A DNA stretch of 64,000 nt. Source: Bacillota bacterium (GTDB lineage: Bacteria; Bacillota; Clostridia; DSM-8532). Below are positions 56,390 through 64,000 of the stretch, one piece after another (position 1 is the first letter of the stretch; each line of letters begins with the position of its first letter). The DNA is taken from contig JAEYOK010000025.1 of NCBI GenBank assembly GCA_023411795.1, positions 8,252-72,251 of the forward strand, in the 5' to 3' direction. Under the pieces are notes generated by a model, which saw only the letters and a list, made by a program, of their open reading frames with translations, was not told the origin of the DNA and ran no database searches. The translations under genes and the position numbers were made by a program.

Positions 56390-56902
56390 GTGATCCTCTT
56401 GTATATTAGAAGCAGCCCGTTGCGCACAAGCGAGCTGGCTAAAGTTTATGTAGTATTGGATACGAAAGGAAGCACCTTGTTCGGGGGCAGGATATTCCAT
56501 CCCGTCAGCGGCCAACAACTTTTGTTTACAGGGGTATTTGATTTTTTAAGAAAGCTAGAAGAAATTTATGATTTACATGGTTTCCCACAGAAGACACATA
56601 GCATAAGAACATTTAAAGGTTTAAAAAGAGATAGGATTAATTTACAAAGGATAAATAAGGATTATGGAACGGAGGTATTACCCGTAATGGAAACTAAAAT
56701 TCCTAATGGCGACCAAAAAGGGAAGGCCACTTTTGTTATAAAGGTTCTTTTTAGACAAAATGCAACCTGGCAGGGCAAAATTCAGTGGGTGGAAGAAAAC
56801 AAAACACAGAATTTCAGAAGTGAATTGGAAATGCTTAAGCTTATGGATGATGCCATAAAAATGACCGATGAAGGCGAAGATGATACCGCAAAATGGGAAT
56901 AG
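56390..56902 (+). CDS. Small conserved-looking protein of unknown function
   Basis: 170 residues, soluble. A short start, a central IRTFKGLKRDRINLQRINKD segment, and a C-terminal half with FVIKVLFRQNATWQGKIQWV and FRSELEMLKLMDDAIKM, a combination I associate with short clostridial proteins of unknown role. The start is GTG 56390 or, with better spacing from GAAAGG, TTG 56399. It follows the SARP-like regulator by 45 bp and ends at its own terminator. Confidence 0.65.
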   Translation: MILLYIRSSPLRTSELAKVYVVLDTKGSTLFGGRIFHPVSGQQLLFTGVFDFLRKLEEIYDLHGFPQKTHSIRTFKGLKRDRINLQRINKDYGTEVLPVMETKIPNGDQKGKATFVIKVLFRQNATWQGKIQWVEENKTQNFRSELEMLKLMDDAIKMTDEGEDDTAKWE

Positions 56903-56958
56903 GGTACACTATTTTTTAAACAAAATATAGATAGTTAATATTTGTAATTTATTATAAG

Positions 56959-56980
56959 CAGCTCTTTGGGCTGTTTTTTT
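56959..56980 (+). terminator. Terminator after the small unknown gene
   Basis: CAGCTC-TTT-GGGCTG (56959-56973, one G-U pair) then seven Ts. Its sequence is closely similar to the terminator at 57134-57158. Confidence 0.85.
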
Positions 56981-57032
56981 ATTATGAGAAAAACAGGTTT
57001 CCTGGGGTTATTGATCTGGTCACGACTTACTC

Positions 57033-57089
57033 AAGTATGCTTTCATGGCAGCCGGAATTTCATTAAAGAAAAAAGAAGAGAAAAAATAA
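57033..57089 (+). pseudogene. Remnant of an LPXTG-protein C-terminus
   Basis: Codons 57033-57089 read KYAFMAAGISLKKKEEKK-stop, nearly the same as the last residues of the intact protein downstream (GFALITAGFSLKKKEEKK-stop), and the DNA similarity runs on past the stop and into the terminator. Upstream of 57033 the frame is broken. It is the leftover membrane anchor and charged tail of a lost paralogue, from a tandem duplication. Besides this and the terminators nothing was seen in 56903-57268. Confidence 0.75.
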
Positions 57090-57133
57090 AAAATGCTAAT
57101 AAAGTATTATAAACAATAGTTATAACTTACTAA

Positions 57134-57158
57134 AAACAGCTCATTGAGCTGTTTTTTT
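57134..57158 (+). terminator. Terminator of the lost LPXTG paralogue
   Basis: AAACAGCTC-ATT-GAGCTGTTT (57134-57154) followed by Ts to 57158. Confidence 0.85.
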
Positions 57159-57268
57159 AATGTGGTTACATATTTTGCAAATATTTTAGAAATGTGACGA
57201 ATTTGTGACCAAAGGTTTATAAACTATAGGAAGAACAAGGAAGATTTTGTAAAGGAGAGATATCTATT

Positions 57269-58771
57269 ATGAAAGCAAAAAAGATTATTTCATTTCTTCT
57301 TATGTTAACAATATTATTTACTATGAATATAACACCCGGGTTAGCAGACGATACAGTTTTACCTGAATCAACTACACTTACGTTGAACTTTAATAGTGAT
57401 GGAGGAAGTGTCGTTACTGCGGGAACTTTTTTCAAAGATAAGCTAATCTGTGAAGAACACGAGCATGACCATGATGATGAAGATCACGAGTGTGATTTAT
57501 CAGTTCTTACCTGCGATAAACTTCATACACATGATACAGATTGTTATGCCGTATGTACACTTAATGAGCATTTGGAACATGATGCTTCCTGTTATGAGAA
57601 ACAGCTCACATGTGGTAAGGAAGAGCATGATTGTAAATTTTTTAAATGTACCAGAATTACATGTGGGAAAGAGAGCCATGATCATATTGGTTGTGCTATC
57701 GGTTTAGTCTGCGGAAAAGAAGAACATGGAACCCTAGGCCTTCACAAGGATTCCTGTTATGGCGAACTTATATGCACCAATAAAAGCATTTTTCATGTGC
57801 ATACAAAAATCGGAGGTTGTTACAAGTTGATATGCGGGAAAGAGCTGCATACTCATACATATATATTTGGTGCATGTTTAGGCTATACTTGTGGAAAGAC
57901 TCTCCACATACATGATCCAATAAGTTGCCATACTTATGGCAACTGTGGAAAGGAACATAAACATACAACTGCATGTTATAGCGATATCCAGCTTTGTAGC
58001 GGATTACACGAACATAGCATTACATGTCAGCCACTTACATGCGAAACAGAGGTACATACCGATGCAGATCATAGTATAGCGAATGGATGCTATAGCTGTA
58101 GCTTGGAAGAACATACCCATAATGATGAAGATGAATGCTTCGATTGGCCTGAAGCTCCTGTCACAGCAACACCTAATCCCGGATATTATATCAGTAGTGT
58201 TATTATTGATGAGGTTTCTCAAGACATCACAGATATAAACATTTATTCGACAAGCCTGTATATGAATGTAGATCATGAAGTAGAAGTTGTATTTGCTTTA
58301 AAACCTGTAATATCTCCGGTAGTATATGAACCGATAGTAAATTACACTCTTAATGTTGCAGTAGAAGGTCCCGGTAGTGTTACACCTACATCCGGATCTT
58401 ATACATATGGTAAATTAGTCACATTAACACCCACAGCTGATGAAGGAGCACGATTCGTAGGTTGGTTTGGAACCAATGGTTCTGATGTTAATAGCTCAAA
58501 CGAAATATCAATGACCAGTAATAAATCACTGATTGCCAGATTCGAGCTTATACCTGTGGATGTTGATGAAGAGATTACAGACGATGCTACCCCTGAATCA
58601 GGAGATACAACTGACAAGGATACCGATGAAGTTGTACTAGATCAAGAAGTACCCTATGGCGGACCGAGTCTCCCACAAACAGGTGGTATTCCGATGGAAC
58701 TTGTAGTCGGCGCTGGGTTTGCTTTAATAACAGCCGGATTCTCATTAAAGAAAAAAGAAGAGAAGAAATAA
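57269..58771 (+). CDS. LPXTG cell-wall protein with Cys/His-rich repeats
   Basis: 500 residues. Signal peptide (1-26), then residues about 60-295 with 27 cysteines and about 28 histidines arranged in some ten irregular repeats of the type L-x-CGKE-x-H-x-H-x-x-x-CY. A bacterial repeat domain of the Flg_new/InlB kind follows (about 355-430; VEGPGSVTPTSGSYTYGKLV, FVGWFG). An acidic linker leads to LPQTG, a membrane helix and KKKEEKK, so sortase should link it to peptidoglycan. The Cys/His pattern suggests metal binding or disulfide-stabilised loops. The same repeats occur in many Firmicute surface proteins, often with Cna-B domains; their function is not known to me. ATG after AAGGAGAG. Confidence 0.88.
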   Translation: MKAKKIISFLLMLTILFTMNITPGLADDTVLPESTTLTLNFNSDGGSVVTAGTFFKDKLICEEHEHDHDDEDHECDLSVLTCDKLHTHDTDCYAVCTLNEHLEHDASCYEKQLTCGKEEHDCKFFKCTRITCGKESHDHIGCAIGLVCGKEEHGTLGLHKDSCYGELICTNKSIFHVHTKIGGCYKLICGKELHTHTYIFGACLGYTCGKTLHIHDPISCHTYGNCGKEHKHTTACYSDIQLCSGLHEHSITCQPLTCETEVHTDADHSIANGCYSCSLEEHTHNDEDECFDWPEAPVTATPNPGYYISSVIIDEVSQDITDINIYSTSLYMNVDHEVEVVFALKPVISPVVYEPIVNYTLNVAVEGPGSVTPTSGSYTYGKLVTLTPTADEGARFVGWFGTNGSDVNSSNEISMTSNKSLIARFELIPVDVDEEITDDATPESGDTTDKDTDEVVLDQEVPYGGPSLPQTGGIPMELVVGAGFALITAGFSLKKKEEKK

Positions 58772-58800
58772 TTTGAGATGCTTATAATATAAGTTGAAGA

Positions 58801-58850
58801 AGAACACTTCACGAAAGGCAGATATGCATTGAGCGGAGTGTTCTCTTTAT
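58801..58850 (+). terminator. Probable terminator after the wall-protein gene
   Basis: AGAACACT (58801-58808) pairs with AGTGTTCT (58837-58844), extended by partial pairing inside, followed by CTTTAT. The T-run is short. Confidence 0.55.
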
Positions 58851-58886
58851 GTTATAAATGCTTTAAAAATCCGCCCAAAAGTTAGC

Positions 58887-58916
58887 TTGACAATTTTTAT
58901 GAGTCGGTGATACAAT
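58887..58916 (+). promoter_or_regulatory. Promoter of the str operon
   Basis: TTGACA (58887-58892), 18 bp, TACAAT (58911-58916), about 80 bp before the L7Ae-like gene. Confidence 0.7.
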
Positions 58917-58996
58917 TATTGAGCGTGTGAACACAATGTTTGCATGTTTTTGTGATGTGCTATTTATAACATATCCAATAGCCCGGAGGTTTTATT

Positions 58997-59239
58997 GTGA
59001 TTGAATTGCTGAAAACTAAAGAAAAGGTTGTTGGCGTCAAACAAACGAAAAAGTCAGCCGAACAGGATAAATTGGTAGCAGTTTTTATTGCATCCGATGC
59101 TGATCAAAGAATTGTGGGCCCAATTAAACAGCTTTGCGAGAGCAAAAATATCAGCATCCATTTAGTTGATACAATGAAACAGCTTGGGAAGGCAGCCGGT
59201 ATTGATGTAGGAGCTGCCATAGTAGGTGTTTTGAAATAA
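58997..59239 (+). CDS. rplGB: L7Ae-like K-turn-binding ribosomal protein (YbxF type)
   Basis: 80 residues of the L7Ae/L30e fold (VGVKQTKKSAEQDKLVAVFI, IVGPIKQLCESKNISIHLVD, LGKAAGIDVGAA), binding RNA kink-turns. In Firmicutes it lies between rpoC and rpsL, as here before rpsL. rpoBC are not immediately upstream; a wall-protein gene is. Start GTG 58997 after GGAGG. Confidence 0.9.
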   Translation: MIELLKTKEKVVGVKQTKKSAEQDKLVAVFIASDADQRIVGPIKQLCESKNISIHLVDTMKQLGKAAGIDVGAAIVGVLK

Positions 59240-59319
59240 TTGTGTGATAAACGTATTTTTGCATTACATGTATAAATACGCTATCTATATATATTCTAGT
59301 TAAGGAGGTGAAAGAAAGA

Positions 59320-59736
59320 ATGCCAACATTTAACCAGTTGGTCAAAAAGAGCAGAGAAAGAGTTATGTACAAGTCTAATTCACCGGCTCTGCAATCAGGT
59401 ATGAATACCCTGAAGAAAAGAGCTATTGATTTAAGCTCTCCTCAAAAGAGGGGTGTTTGTACAGTTGTTAAGACTGTAACTCCTAAAAAACCTAACTCAG
59501 CTCTTCGTAAGGTTGCAAGGGTGCGCTTGACAAACGGTATTGAAGTAACCGCATACATCCCTGGAATCGGACACAACCTGCAGGAACACAGCGTTGTTCT
59601 CATAAGAGGCGGTCGTGTTAAGGATCTCCCAGGTGTAAGATATCACATCATTCGCGGAACACTGGATACAGCAGGTGTAGCCAACCGTAAACAAAGCCGT
59701 TCAAAGTATGGCGCAAAACGCGCAAAGAAAAAGTAG
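59320..59736 (+). CDS. rpsL: 30S ribosomal protein S12
   Basis: 138 residues, with [14 protein letters not shown], the accuracy-centre loops [20 protein letters not shown] and [16 protein letters not shown], and a basic end. The lysine of TPKKPNS that mutates in streptomycin resistance is wild type. The true ATG is 59320, after AAGGAGGTG; the GTG at 59308 is part of that site. Confidence 0.98.
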   Translation: MPTFNQLVKKSRERVMYKSNSPALQSGMNTLKKRAIDLSSPQKRGVCTVVKTVTPKKPNSALRKVARVRLTNGIEVTAYIPGIGHNLQEHSVVLIRGGRVKDLPGVRYHIIRGTLDTAGVANRKQSRSKYGAKRAKKK

Positions 59737-59925
59737 ACTTTCGGAATGAATCAAAGATTCATTTAAGTATCTGCTTGACAATTTAACAGGACGAATCAAC
59801 GTGCCAGACGTTGTTATCATATAGATTGTAACGTTTTGCACTGACGAACCCGAGAAAATCAGGGTCGAGTACCTGTGATACCGGGCTATGGTGCCCGCAG
59901 TTATCATGCAAAGGAGGGAAGAAAA
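59737..59925 (+). promoter_or_regulatory. Structured rpsL-rpsG spacer, possible S7 autoregulatory site
   Basis: 189 bp with several short inverted repeats: CGTT...AACG around 59808-59833, ACCC...GGGT around 59850-59867 and CGGGC-TATGGT-GCCCG at about 59882-59897, just before the rpsG site. In E. coli S7 represses its own operon through the rpsL-rpsG spacer. A role of that kind is possible but not shown. Confidence 0.35.
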
Positions 59926-60396
59926 GTGCCAAGAAGAGGACATACACCAAAAAGAGATGTTTTAGCCGATCCTATTTACAATGATAAGACAGTTTCAAGG
60001 CTTATCAACAGTATTATGCTGGATGGCAAAAAAGGTGTTGCTCAAAGAATATGTTATGATGCCTTCGATATAATTAAGGAGAAAACAGGGAAAAATCCCC
60101 TTGAGGTATTTGAAGAGGCAATGAATAACATTATGCCCGTGCTCGAGGTTAAAGCCAGAAGAGTCGGTGGAGCAACATATCAGGTTCCAATGGAAGTTAG
60201 ACCTGAAAGAAGGCAAGCTCTTGGATTACGTTGGCTTACCGGCTATGCCAGAAAAAGAAGCGAGCGTACTATGAAGGAGAGACTTGCAGGTGAAATAATG
60301 GACGCAACAAATAATCTTGGTGCGGCCGTTAAGAAAAAAGACGATACGCACAAGATGGCAGAGGCCAATAAGGCATTTGCTCACTACAGGTGGTAA
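59926..60396 (+). CDS. rpsG: 30S ribosomal protein S7
   Basis: 156 residues, normal length, with [38 protein letters not shown] and the [16 protein letters not shown] segment. Nucleates assembly of the 30S head. Start GTG 59926 after AAGGAGGGAAG; upstream in-frame codons (from 59875) lie in the spacer. Third gene of the str operon. Confidence 0.98.
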   Translation: MPRRGHTPKRDVLADPIYNDKTVSRLINSIMLDGKKGVAQRICYDAFDIIKEKTGKNPLEVFEEAMNNIMPVLEVKARRVGGATYQVPMEVRPERRQALGLRWLTGYARKRSERTMKERLAGEIMDATNNLGAAVKKKDDTHKMAEANKAFAHYRW

Positions 60397-60444
60397 TTTA
60401 AATCGCAGTAAACATCGCACCACTACATCGAAAGGAGGGTATCG

Positions 60445-62520
60445 ATGCCCAGAGAATTCAGCCTGGAGAATACACGAAACATCGGTATTATGGCACACAT
60501 CGACGCAGGTAAAACCACCACCACTGAAAGAATTTTGTTCTATACCGGACGTACCCATAAAATCGGCGAAACCCACGAAGGTTCTGCTACTATGGACTGG
60601 ATGGAGCAGGAGCAGGAAAGAGGTATTACTATTACCTCTGCTGCAACAACCGCTCAGTGGAAGAATTGCCGAGTCAATATTATAGACACACCCGGACATG
60701 TTGACTTCACAGTTGAAGTTGAGCGTTCCCTACGTGTACTTGACGGTTCAGTTACGCTTTTCTGTGCGAAGGGCGGCGTTGAGCCTCAATCAGAAACGGT
60801 TTGGAGACAAGCCGATAAATATGGCGTACCCCGTATTGCTTATGTTAACAAAATGGATATAATGGGTGCTGACTTTTTCAACTGTATTCAGATGATGAAG
60901 GACAGACTGCATGCTAATGCGGTTCCAATTCAGTTGCCCATAGGCAAGGAAGATCATTTTGAAGGTATTATCGACCTTGTCAAAAACAAAGCATACTATT
61001 ACAGAGATAATCTCGGAAAGCAAATAGATGAAGCGGAAATTCCAGAGGACATGAAGGAACTTGTCGAAGAATCTAGGTTTAAAATGGTTGAGGCCATTGC
61101 AGAGCTTGACGAGGATCTTTTAACTAAGTACCTTGAAGGCGAAGTACTTACAGAAGCCGAGCTTAAAGCCGGAATAAGAAAAGCTACTATCGCCACCAAA
61201 ATCATTCCTGTAACCTGTGGCTCTTCCTACAGAAACAAGGGAGTCCAAAAGCTTCTGGACTGTGTGGTAGACTATATGCCATCACCTTTAGACATTCCTC
61301 ATATTACTGGTATTGTACCAGGAACTGACGAGGAGGAAGAAAGACCTTCTTCTGACGACGCTCCGTTTTCGGCACTTGCCTTTAAAATCATGACTGACCC
61401 ATATGTGGGGAGACTTTCTTTTTTCCGCGTTTATTCCGGAACATTAAACTCAGGTTCTTATGTTCTTAATTCAGCTAAGGATAAACGTGAGAGAATCGGG
61501 CGTATTCTGATGATGCATGCAAATGATCGTAAGGATATTGATATGGTTTACTCAGGGGATATTGCAGCTGCTGTAGGGCTTAAGTATACCACAACGGGTG
61601 ATACCCTGTGTGATGAGAACCATCCGATAATACTGGAATCCATGGAATTCCCTGAACCGGTTATCAATATTGCTATTGAGCCAAAGACCAAAGCCGGACA
61701 GGAAAAAATGGGTATTGCTTTGCAAAAGTTGGCTGAGGAAGACCCAACATTCAGAGTATATACCGATCAGGAAACAGGTCAGACAATTATTGCAGGCATG
61801 GGTGAACTCCATCTTGAAATTATTGTTGACCGTTTGCTAAGAGAATTCAAGGTTGAGGCAAATGTTGGTAAACCCCAGGTTTCTTATAAGGAAACAATAC
61901 GCAAAGCTGTTAAGGCAGAGGGCAAGTTTGTTCGTCAATCAGGCGGTAAAGGTCAGTATGGCCACTGCGTAATTGAAGTTGAACCCCTTGAAGCCGGAAA
62001 AGGCTACGAATTCGTTAATAAGATTGTTGGCGGTGTTGTTCCTAAGGAATATATTCCATCAATCGACAATGGTATTCGCGATGCCATGAACAGCGGTGTT
62101 ATAGCAGGCTATCAGGTTTTGGATATTAAGGTAACTTTGGTGGATGGGTCATATCATGAAGTTGACTCTTCTGAAATGGCCTTTAAGGTGGCCGGTTCAA
62201 TGGCTTTCAAGGAAGCCATGAGAAAGGCTGATCCGGTACTTCTTGAACCGATTATGAAGGTTGACGTAACAACACCCGATGATTATATGGGTGATGTTAT
62301 AGGTGATCTTAACTCTCGTCGTGCAAGAATAGAGGGAATGGATGCTGTTTCGGGTGCACAAAACATTCATGCTTTTGTTCCTCTGTCCGAAATGTTCGGA
62401 TATGCTACCGACCTACGTTCCAGCACACAAGGACGAGCTGTATATTCTATGCAGCCTTCACATTATGATCCGGTTCCAAAGAGTGTACAGGAGCAAATCG
62501 CAGAAGGCAAAAAGGCCTAA
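60445..62520 (+). CDS. fusA: Elongation factor G
   Basis: 691 residues with canonical G motifs ([15 protein letters not shown], the DTPGHVDF box and NKMD), domain IV tip ([18 protein letters not shown]) and the C-terminal [20 protein letters not shown]. Drives ribosomal translocation. ATG after AAAGGAGG. The window also holds a divergent EF-G paralogue at 20.3 kb. Confidence 0.98.
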   Translation: MPREFSLENTRNIGIMAHIDAGKTTTTERILFYTGRTHKIGETHEGSATMDWMEQEQERGITITSAATTAQWKNCRVNIIDTPGHVDFTVEVERSLRVLDGSVTLFCAKGGVEPQSETVWRQADKYGVPRIAYVNKMDIMGADFFNCIQMMKDRLHANAVPIQLPIGKEDHFEGIIDLVKNKAYYYRDNLGKQIDEAEIPEDMKELVEESRFKMVEAIAELDEDLLTKYLEGEVLTEAELKAGIRKATIATKIIPVTCGSSYRNKGVQKLLDCVVDYMPSPLDIPHITGIVPGTDEEEERPSSDDAPFSALAFKIMTDPYVGRLSFFRVYSGTLNSGSYVLNSAKDKRERIGRILMMHANDRKDIDMVYSGDIAAAVGLKYTTTGDTLCDENHPIILESMEFPEPVINIAIEPKTKAGQEKMGIALQKLAEEDPTFRVYTDQETGQTIIAGMGELHLEIIVDRLLREFKVEANVGKPQVSYKETIRKAVKAEGKFVRQSGGKGQYGHCVIEVEPLEAGKGYEFVNKIVGGVVPKEYIPSIDNGIRDAMNSGVIAGYQVLDIKVTLVDGSYHEVDSSEMAFKVAGSMAFKEAMRKADPVLLEPIMKVDVTTPDDYMGDVIGDLNSRRARIEGMDAVSGAQNIHAFVPLSEMFGYATDLRSSTQGRAVYSMQPSHYDPVPKSVQEQIAEGKKA

Positions 62521-62608
62521 AGTGTAATATTGATACTATTGATTTAAATAATTAATAATTGTATAATTTTGAATCATCAGTGATTCAAATGAAGGAGGTT
62601 TATTCCAA

Positions 62609-63814
62609 ATGGCAAAGGCTAAATTTGAACGTAACAAGCCCCACGTAAACATTGGTACAATTGGTCACGTTGACCATGGTAAGACATCTCTTACCGCTGC
62701 TATTACAAAAGTACTTGCTTTAGGCGATCCTAACATTCAGGTTAAGGACTATTCTGCAATTGACTCAGCTCCCGAGGAGAGAGAAAGAGGTATTACCATC
62801 AACACAGCACACGTTGAGTATGAGACAGCTAATCGTCACTATGCTCACGTTGACTGCCCTGGCCATGCTGACTATGTTAAGAACATGATCACTGGTGCAG
62901 CACAGATGGACGGTGCAATTCTCGTTGTTTCCGCAGCTGATGGTCCTATGCCTCAGACTCGTGAGCATATTCTTCTTTCCCGTCAGGTTGGTGTTCCAAG
63001 TATCGTTGTTTTCTTAAATAAGTGCGATATGGTTGACGATGAAGAGCTTATTGAGTTAGTTGAAATGGAGCTCAGAGAGCTTCTTAACGAATGGGATTTC
63101 CCAGGCGATGACACACCTTTCATCAGAGGTTCAGCTCTTGACGTGCTAGAATGCGATTCTAAGGATCCTAATGAGCCCAAGTATGCTTGCATTCTTGAAC
63201 TTATGAAAGCTGTTGACGAGTATATTCCTACACCAGCACGTCCTACCGATCTTCCTTTCTTAATGCCTGTTGAGGATGTTTTCACAATCACTGGTCGTGG
63301 AACCGTTGCTACAGGAAGAGTTGAAAGAGGAGTAGTAAAAGTTGGCGATGAAGTTGAAATCGTTGGTTTGATGGACGAAGCAAGAAAGACCGTAGTAACC
63401 GGCGTTGAAATGTTCCGTAAACTCCTTGATCAGGCAGTTGCAGGCGACAACATCGGTGCTCTTCTCCGTGGTGTTCAAAGAGCCGATATCGAAAGAGGTC
63501 AGGTTCTTGCAAAGCCCGGTTCAATTACTCCACACACAAAGTTTACCGCACAGGTTTACGTTCTGACAGCTTCTGAAGGTGGCCGTTCAAAGCCTTTCTT
63601 CTCCGGCTACAGACCACAGTTCTATTTCAGAACAACCGACGTTACCGGAAACATCAAGCTTCCTGAAGGCGTTGAAATGTGTATGCCTGGCGACCACGTA
63701 ACAATGGAAATCGAGCTTATCACTCCTATCGCTATGGAAAAGGGTCTCAGACTCGCTATCCGTGAAGGCGGCAGAACAGTTGGCTCAGGTGCTGTTGTTG
63801 ACGTTATAGCTTAA
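62609..63814 (+). CDS. tuf: Elongation factor Tu
   Basis: 401 residues (usual 393-400) with G1 GHVDHGKTS, the [12 protein letters not shown] box, NKCDMVD and domain [18 protein letters not shown]. Delivers aminoacyl-tRNA to the ribosome. ATG after AAGGAGG. Last gene of the str operon, closed by a hairpin of the GGGACGG family. Confidence 0.98.
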   Translation: MAKAKFERNKPHVNIGTIGHVDHGKTSLTAAITKVLALGDPNIQVKDYSAIDSAPEERERGITINTAHVEYETANRHYAHVDCPGHADYVKNMITGAAQMDGAILVVSAADGPMPQTREHILLSRQVGVPSIVVFLNKCDMVDDEELIELVEMELRELLNEWDFPGDDTPFIRGSALDVLECDSKDPNEPKYACILELMKAVDEYIPTPARPTDLPFLMPVEDVFTITGRGTVATGRVERGVVKVGDEVEIVGLMDEARKTVVTGVEMFRKLLDQAVAGDNIGALLRGVQRADIERGQVLAKPGSITPHTKFTAQVYVLTASEGGRSKPFFSGYRPQFYFRTTDVTGNIKLPEGVEMCMPGDHVTMEIELITPIAMEKGLRLAIREGGRTVGSGAVVDVIA

Positions 63815-63830
63815 TATTATTAGCTTATAG

Positions 63831-63866
63831 AAAGACACGGGGACGGTTCTCGTGTCTTTTTTTGCT
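63831..63866 (+). terminator. tuf terminator made of a GGGACGG hairpin element
   Basis: AAAGACACG (63831-63839) pairs with CGTGTCTTT (63851-63859) around the loop GGGACGGTTCT, followed directly by a T-run. It is a single unit of the dispersed hairpin family, here acting as a good intrinsic terminator. Confidence 0.85.
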
Positions 63867-63889
63867 TTTTTTCAGGTTCTATAATAAAT

Positions 63890-63934
63890 GTTGGGGTGCT
63901 ATAAGATTAAAAATCAAGTGCTCCAACTTTTTTT
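63890..63934 (+). terminator. Second hairpin with T-tract downstream of tuf
   Basis: GTTGGGGTGCT (63890-63900) pairs with AGTGCTCCAAC (63917-63927) using three G-U pairs, followed by seven Ts. It is a back-up terminator, or belongs to the leader of the next operon beyond the window. Confidence 0.65.
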
Positions 63935-64000
63935 GCATAAAAAGAGCATGAAGTTGAAATCTCAAGTAAAATGAAGTTGCTTAGACTAAATTTTTAAAGG

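Noticed and set aside
59737..59925. tRNA-like fold in the rpsL-rpsG spacer
   Set aside because: No acceptor, T-arm or anticodon pattern could be assembled; only short hairpins are present.
60226..60699. 157-codon open frame on the - strand across rpsG/fusA
   Set aside because: Shadow of conserved ribosomal and EF-G coding sequence.

Overview
The window comes from a low-GC, Gram-positive anaerobe of the class Clostridia. The signs are a ctsR-mcsA-mcsB-clpC operon, a perfect CIRCE element before groESL, a bifunctional AdhE with Rex-type operators, a Clostridia-style LexA box before uvrA, an SLH-anchored giant exoprotein, an LPXTG wall protein and strong GGAGG ribosome-binding sites with several TTG/GTG starts. 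I cannot name the genus from sequence alone. No tRNA, rRNA, CRISPR array, prophage or transposase gene is visible; the mobile-looking DNA is all short and non-coding.

Layout. 1-8.8 kb: the 3' part of a giant surface protein with three SLH repeats. 8.9-12.1 kb: an AIM24-family protein, an Ohr peroxidase, a mutarotase-like protein and an AraC regulator. 12.2-18.5 kb: a five-gene sugar-acid operon (gnd, SDR oxidoreductase, LarA-family protein, uxaC, PfkB kinase) closed by a strong terminator. 18.6-22.4 kb: an orphan histidine kinase, palindromic repeats and an EF-G paralogue. 22.4-28.2 kb: the heat-shock/protein-arginine-phosphorylation operon, then rplM-rpsI. 28.4-31.8 kb: accessory genes (HExxH protein, FadR-type regulator, decayed hypB fragment, DUF5692-like membrane protein). 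31.8-44.6 kb: uvrA, a WG-repeat lipoprotein, an HD hydrolase, proB with a candidate divergent small RNA, hup, birA, coaX and groESL. 44.6-48.1 kb: adhE, followed by a tandem array made from its own 3' end. 48.2-56.9 kb: APH-fold kinase, GNAT, MATE, a cobalamin riboswitch with btuFCD, a methyltransferase with a coupled leader peptide, and a SARP-like regulator. 57-58.8 kb: a Cys/His-rich LPXTG protein and the remnant of a relative. 58.9-63.8 kb: the str operon (L7Ae-like protein, rpsL, rpsG, fusA, tuf).

How genes work together. The five sugar-acid genes fit one linear route: glucuronate to fructuronate (UxaC), to mannonate (SDR), to gluconate (LarA-type C2 epimerase), to 6-phosphogluconate (PfkB kinase), to ribulose 5-phosphate (Gnd). 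No mannonate dehydratase or KDPG aldolase is present in the window. This is the strongest candidate for an unusual metabolic system here. The second theme is a dispersed family of short hairpins with a constant GGGACGG loop and stems that differ between copies but always self-pair. One copy is flanked by a 24-bp direct duplication and cuts off the end of clpC; another is the tuf terminator.

Limits: all assignments were made by eye from motifs and context, without database searches. Promoters and operators are consensus matches only.
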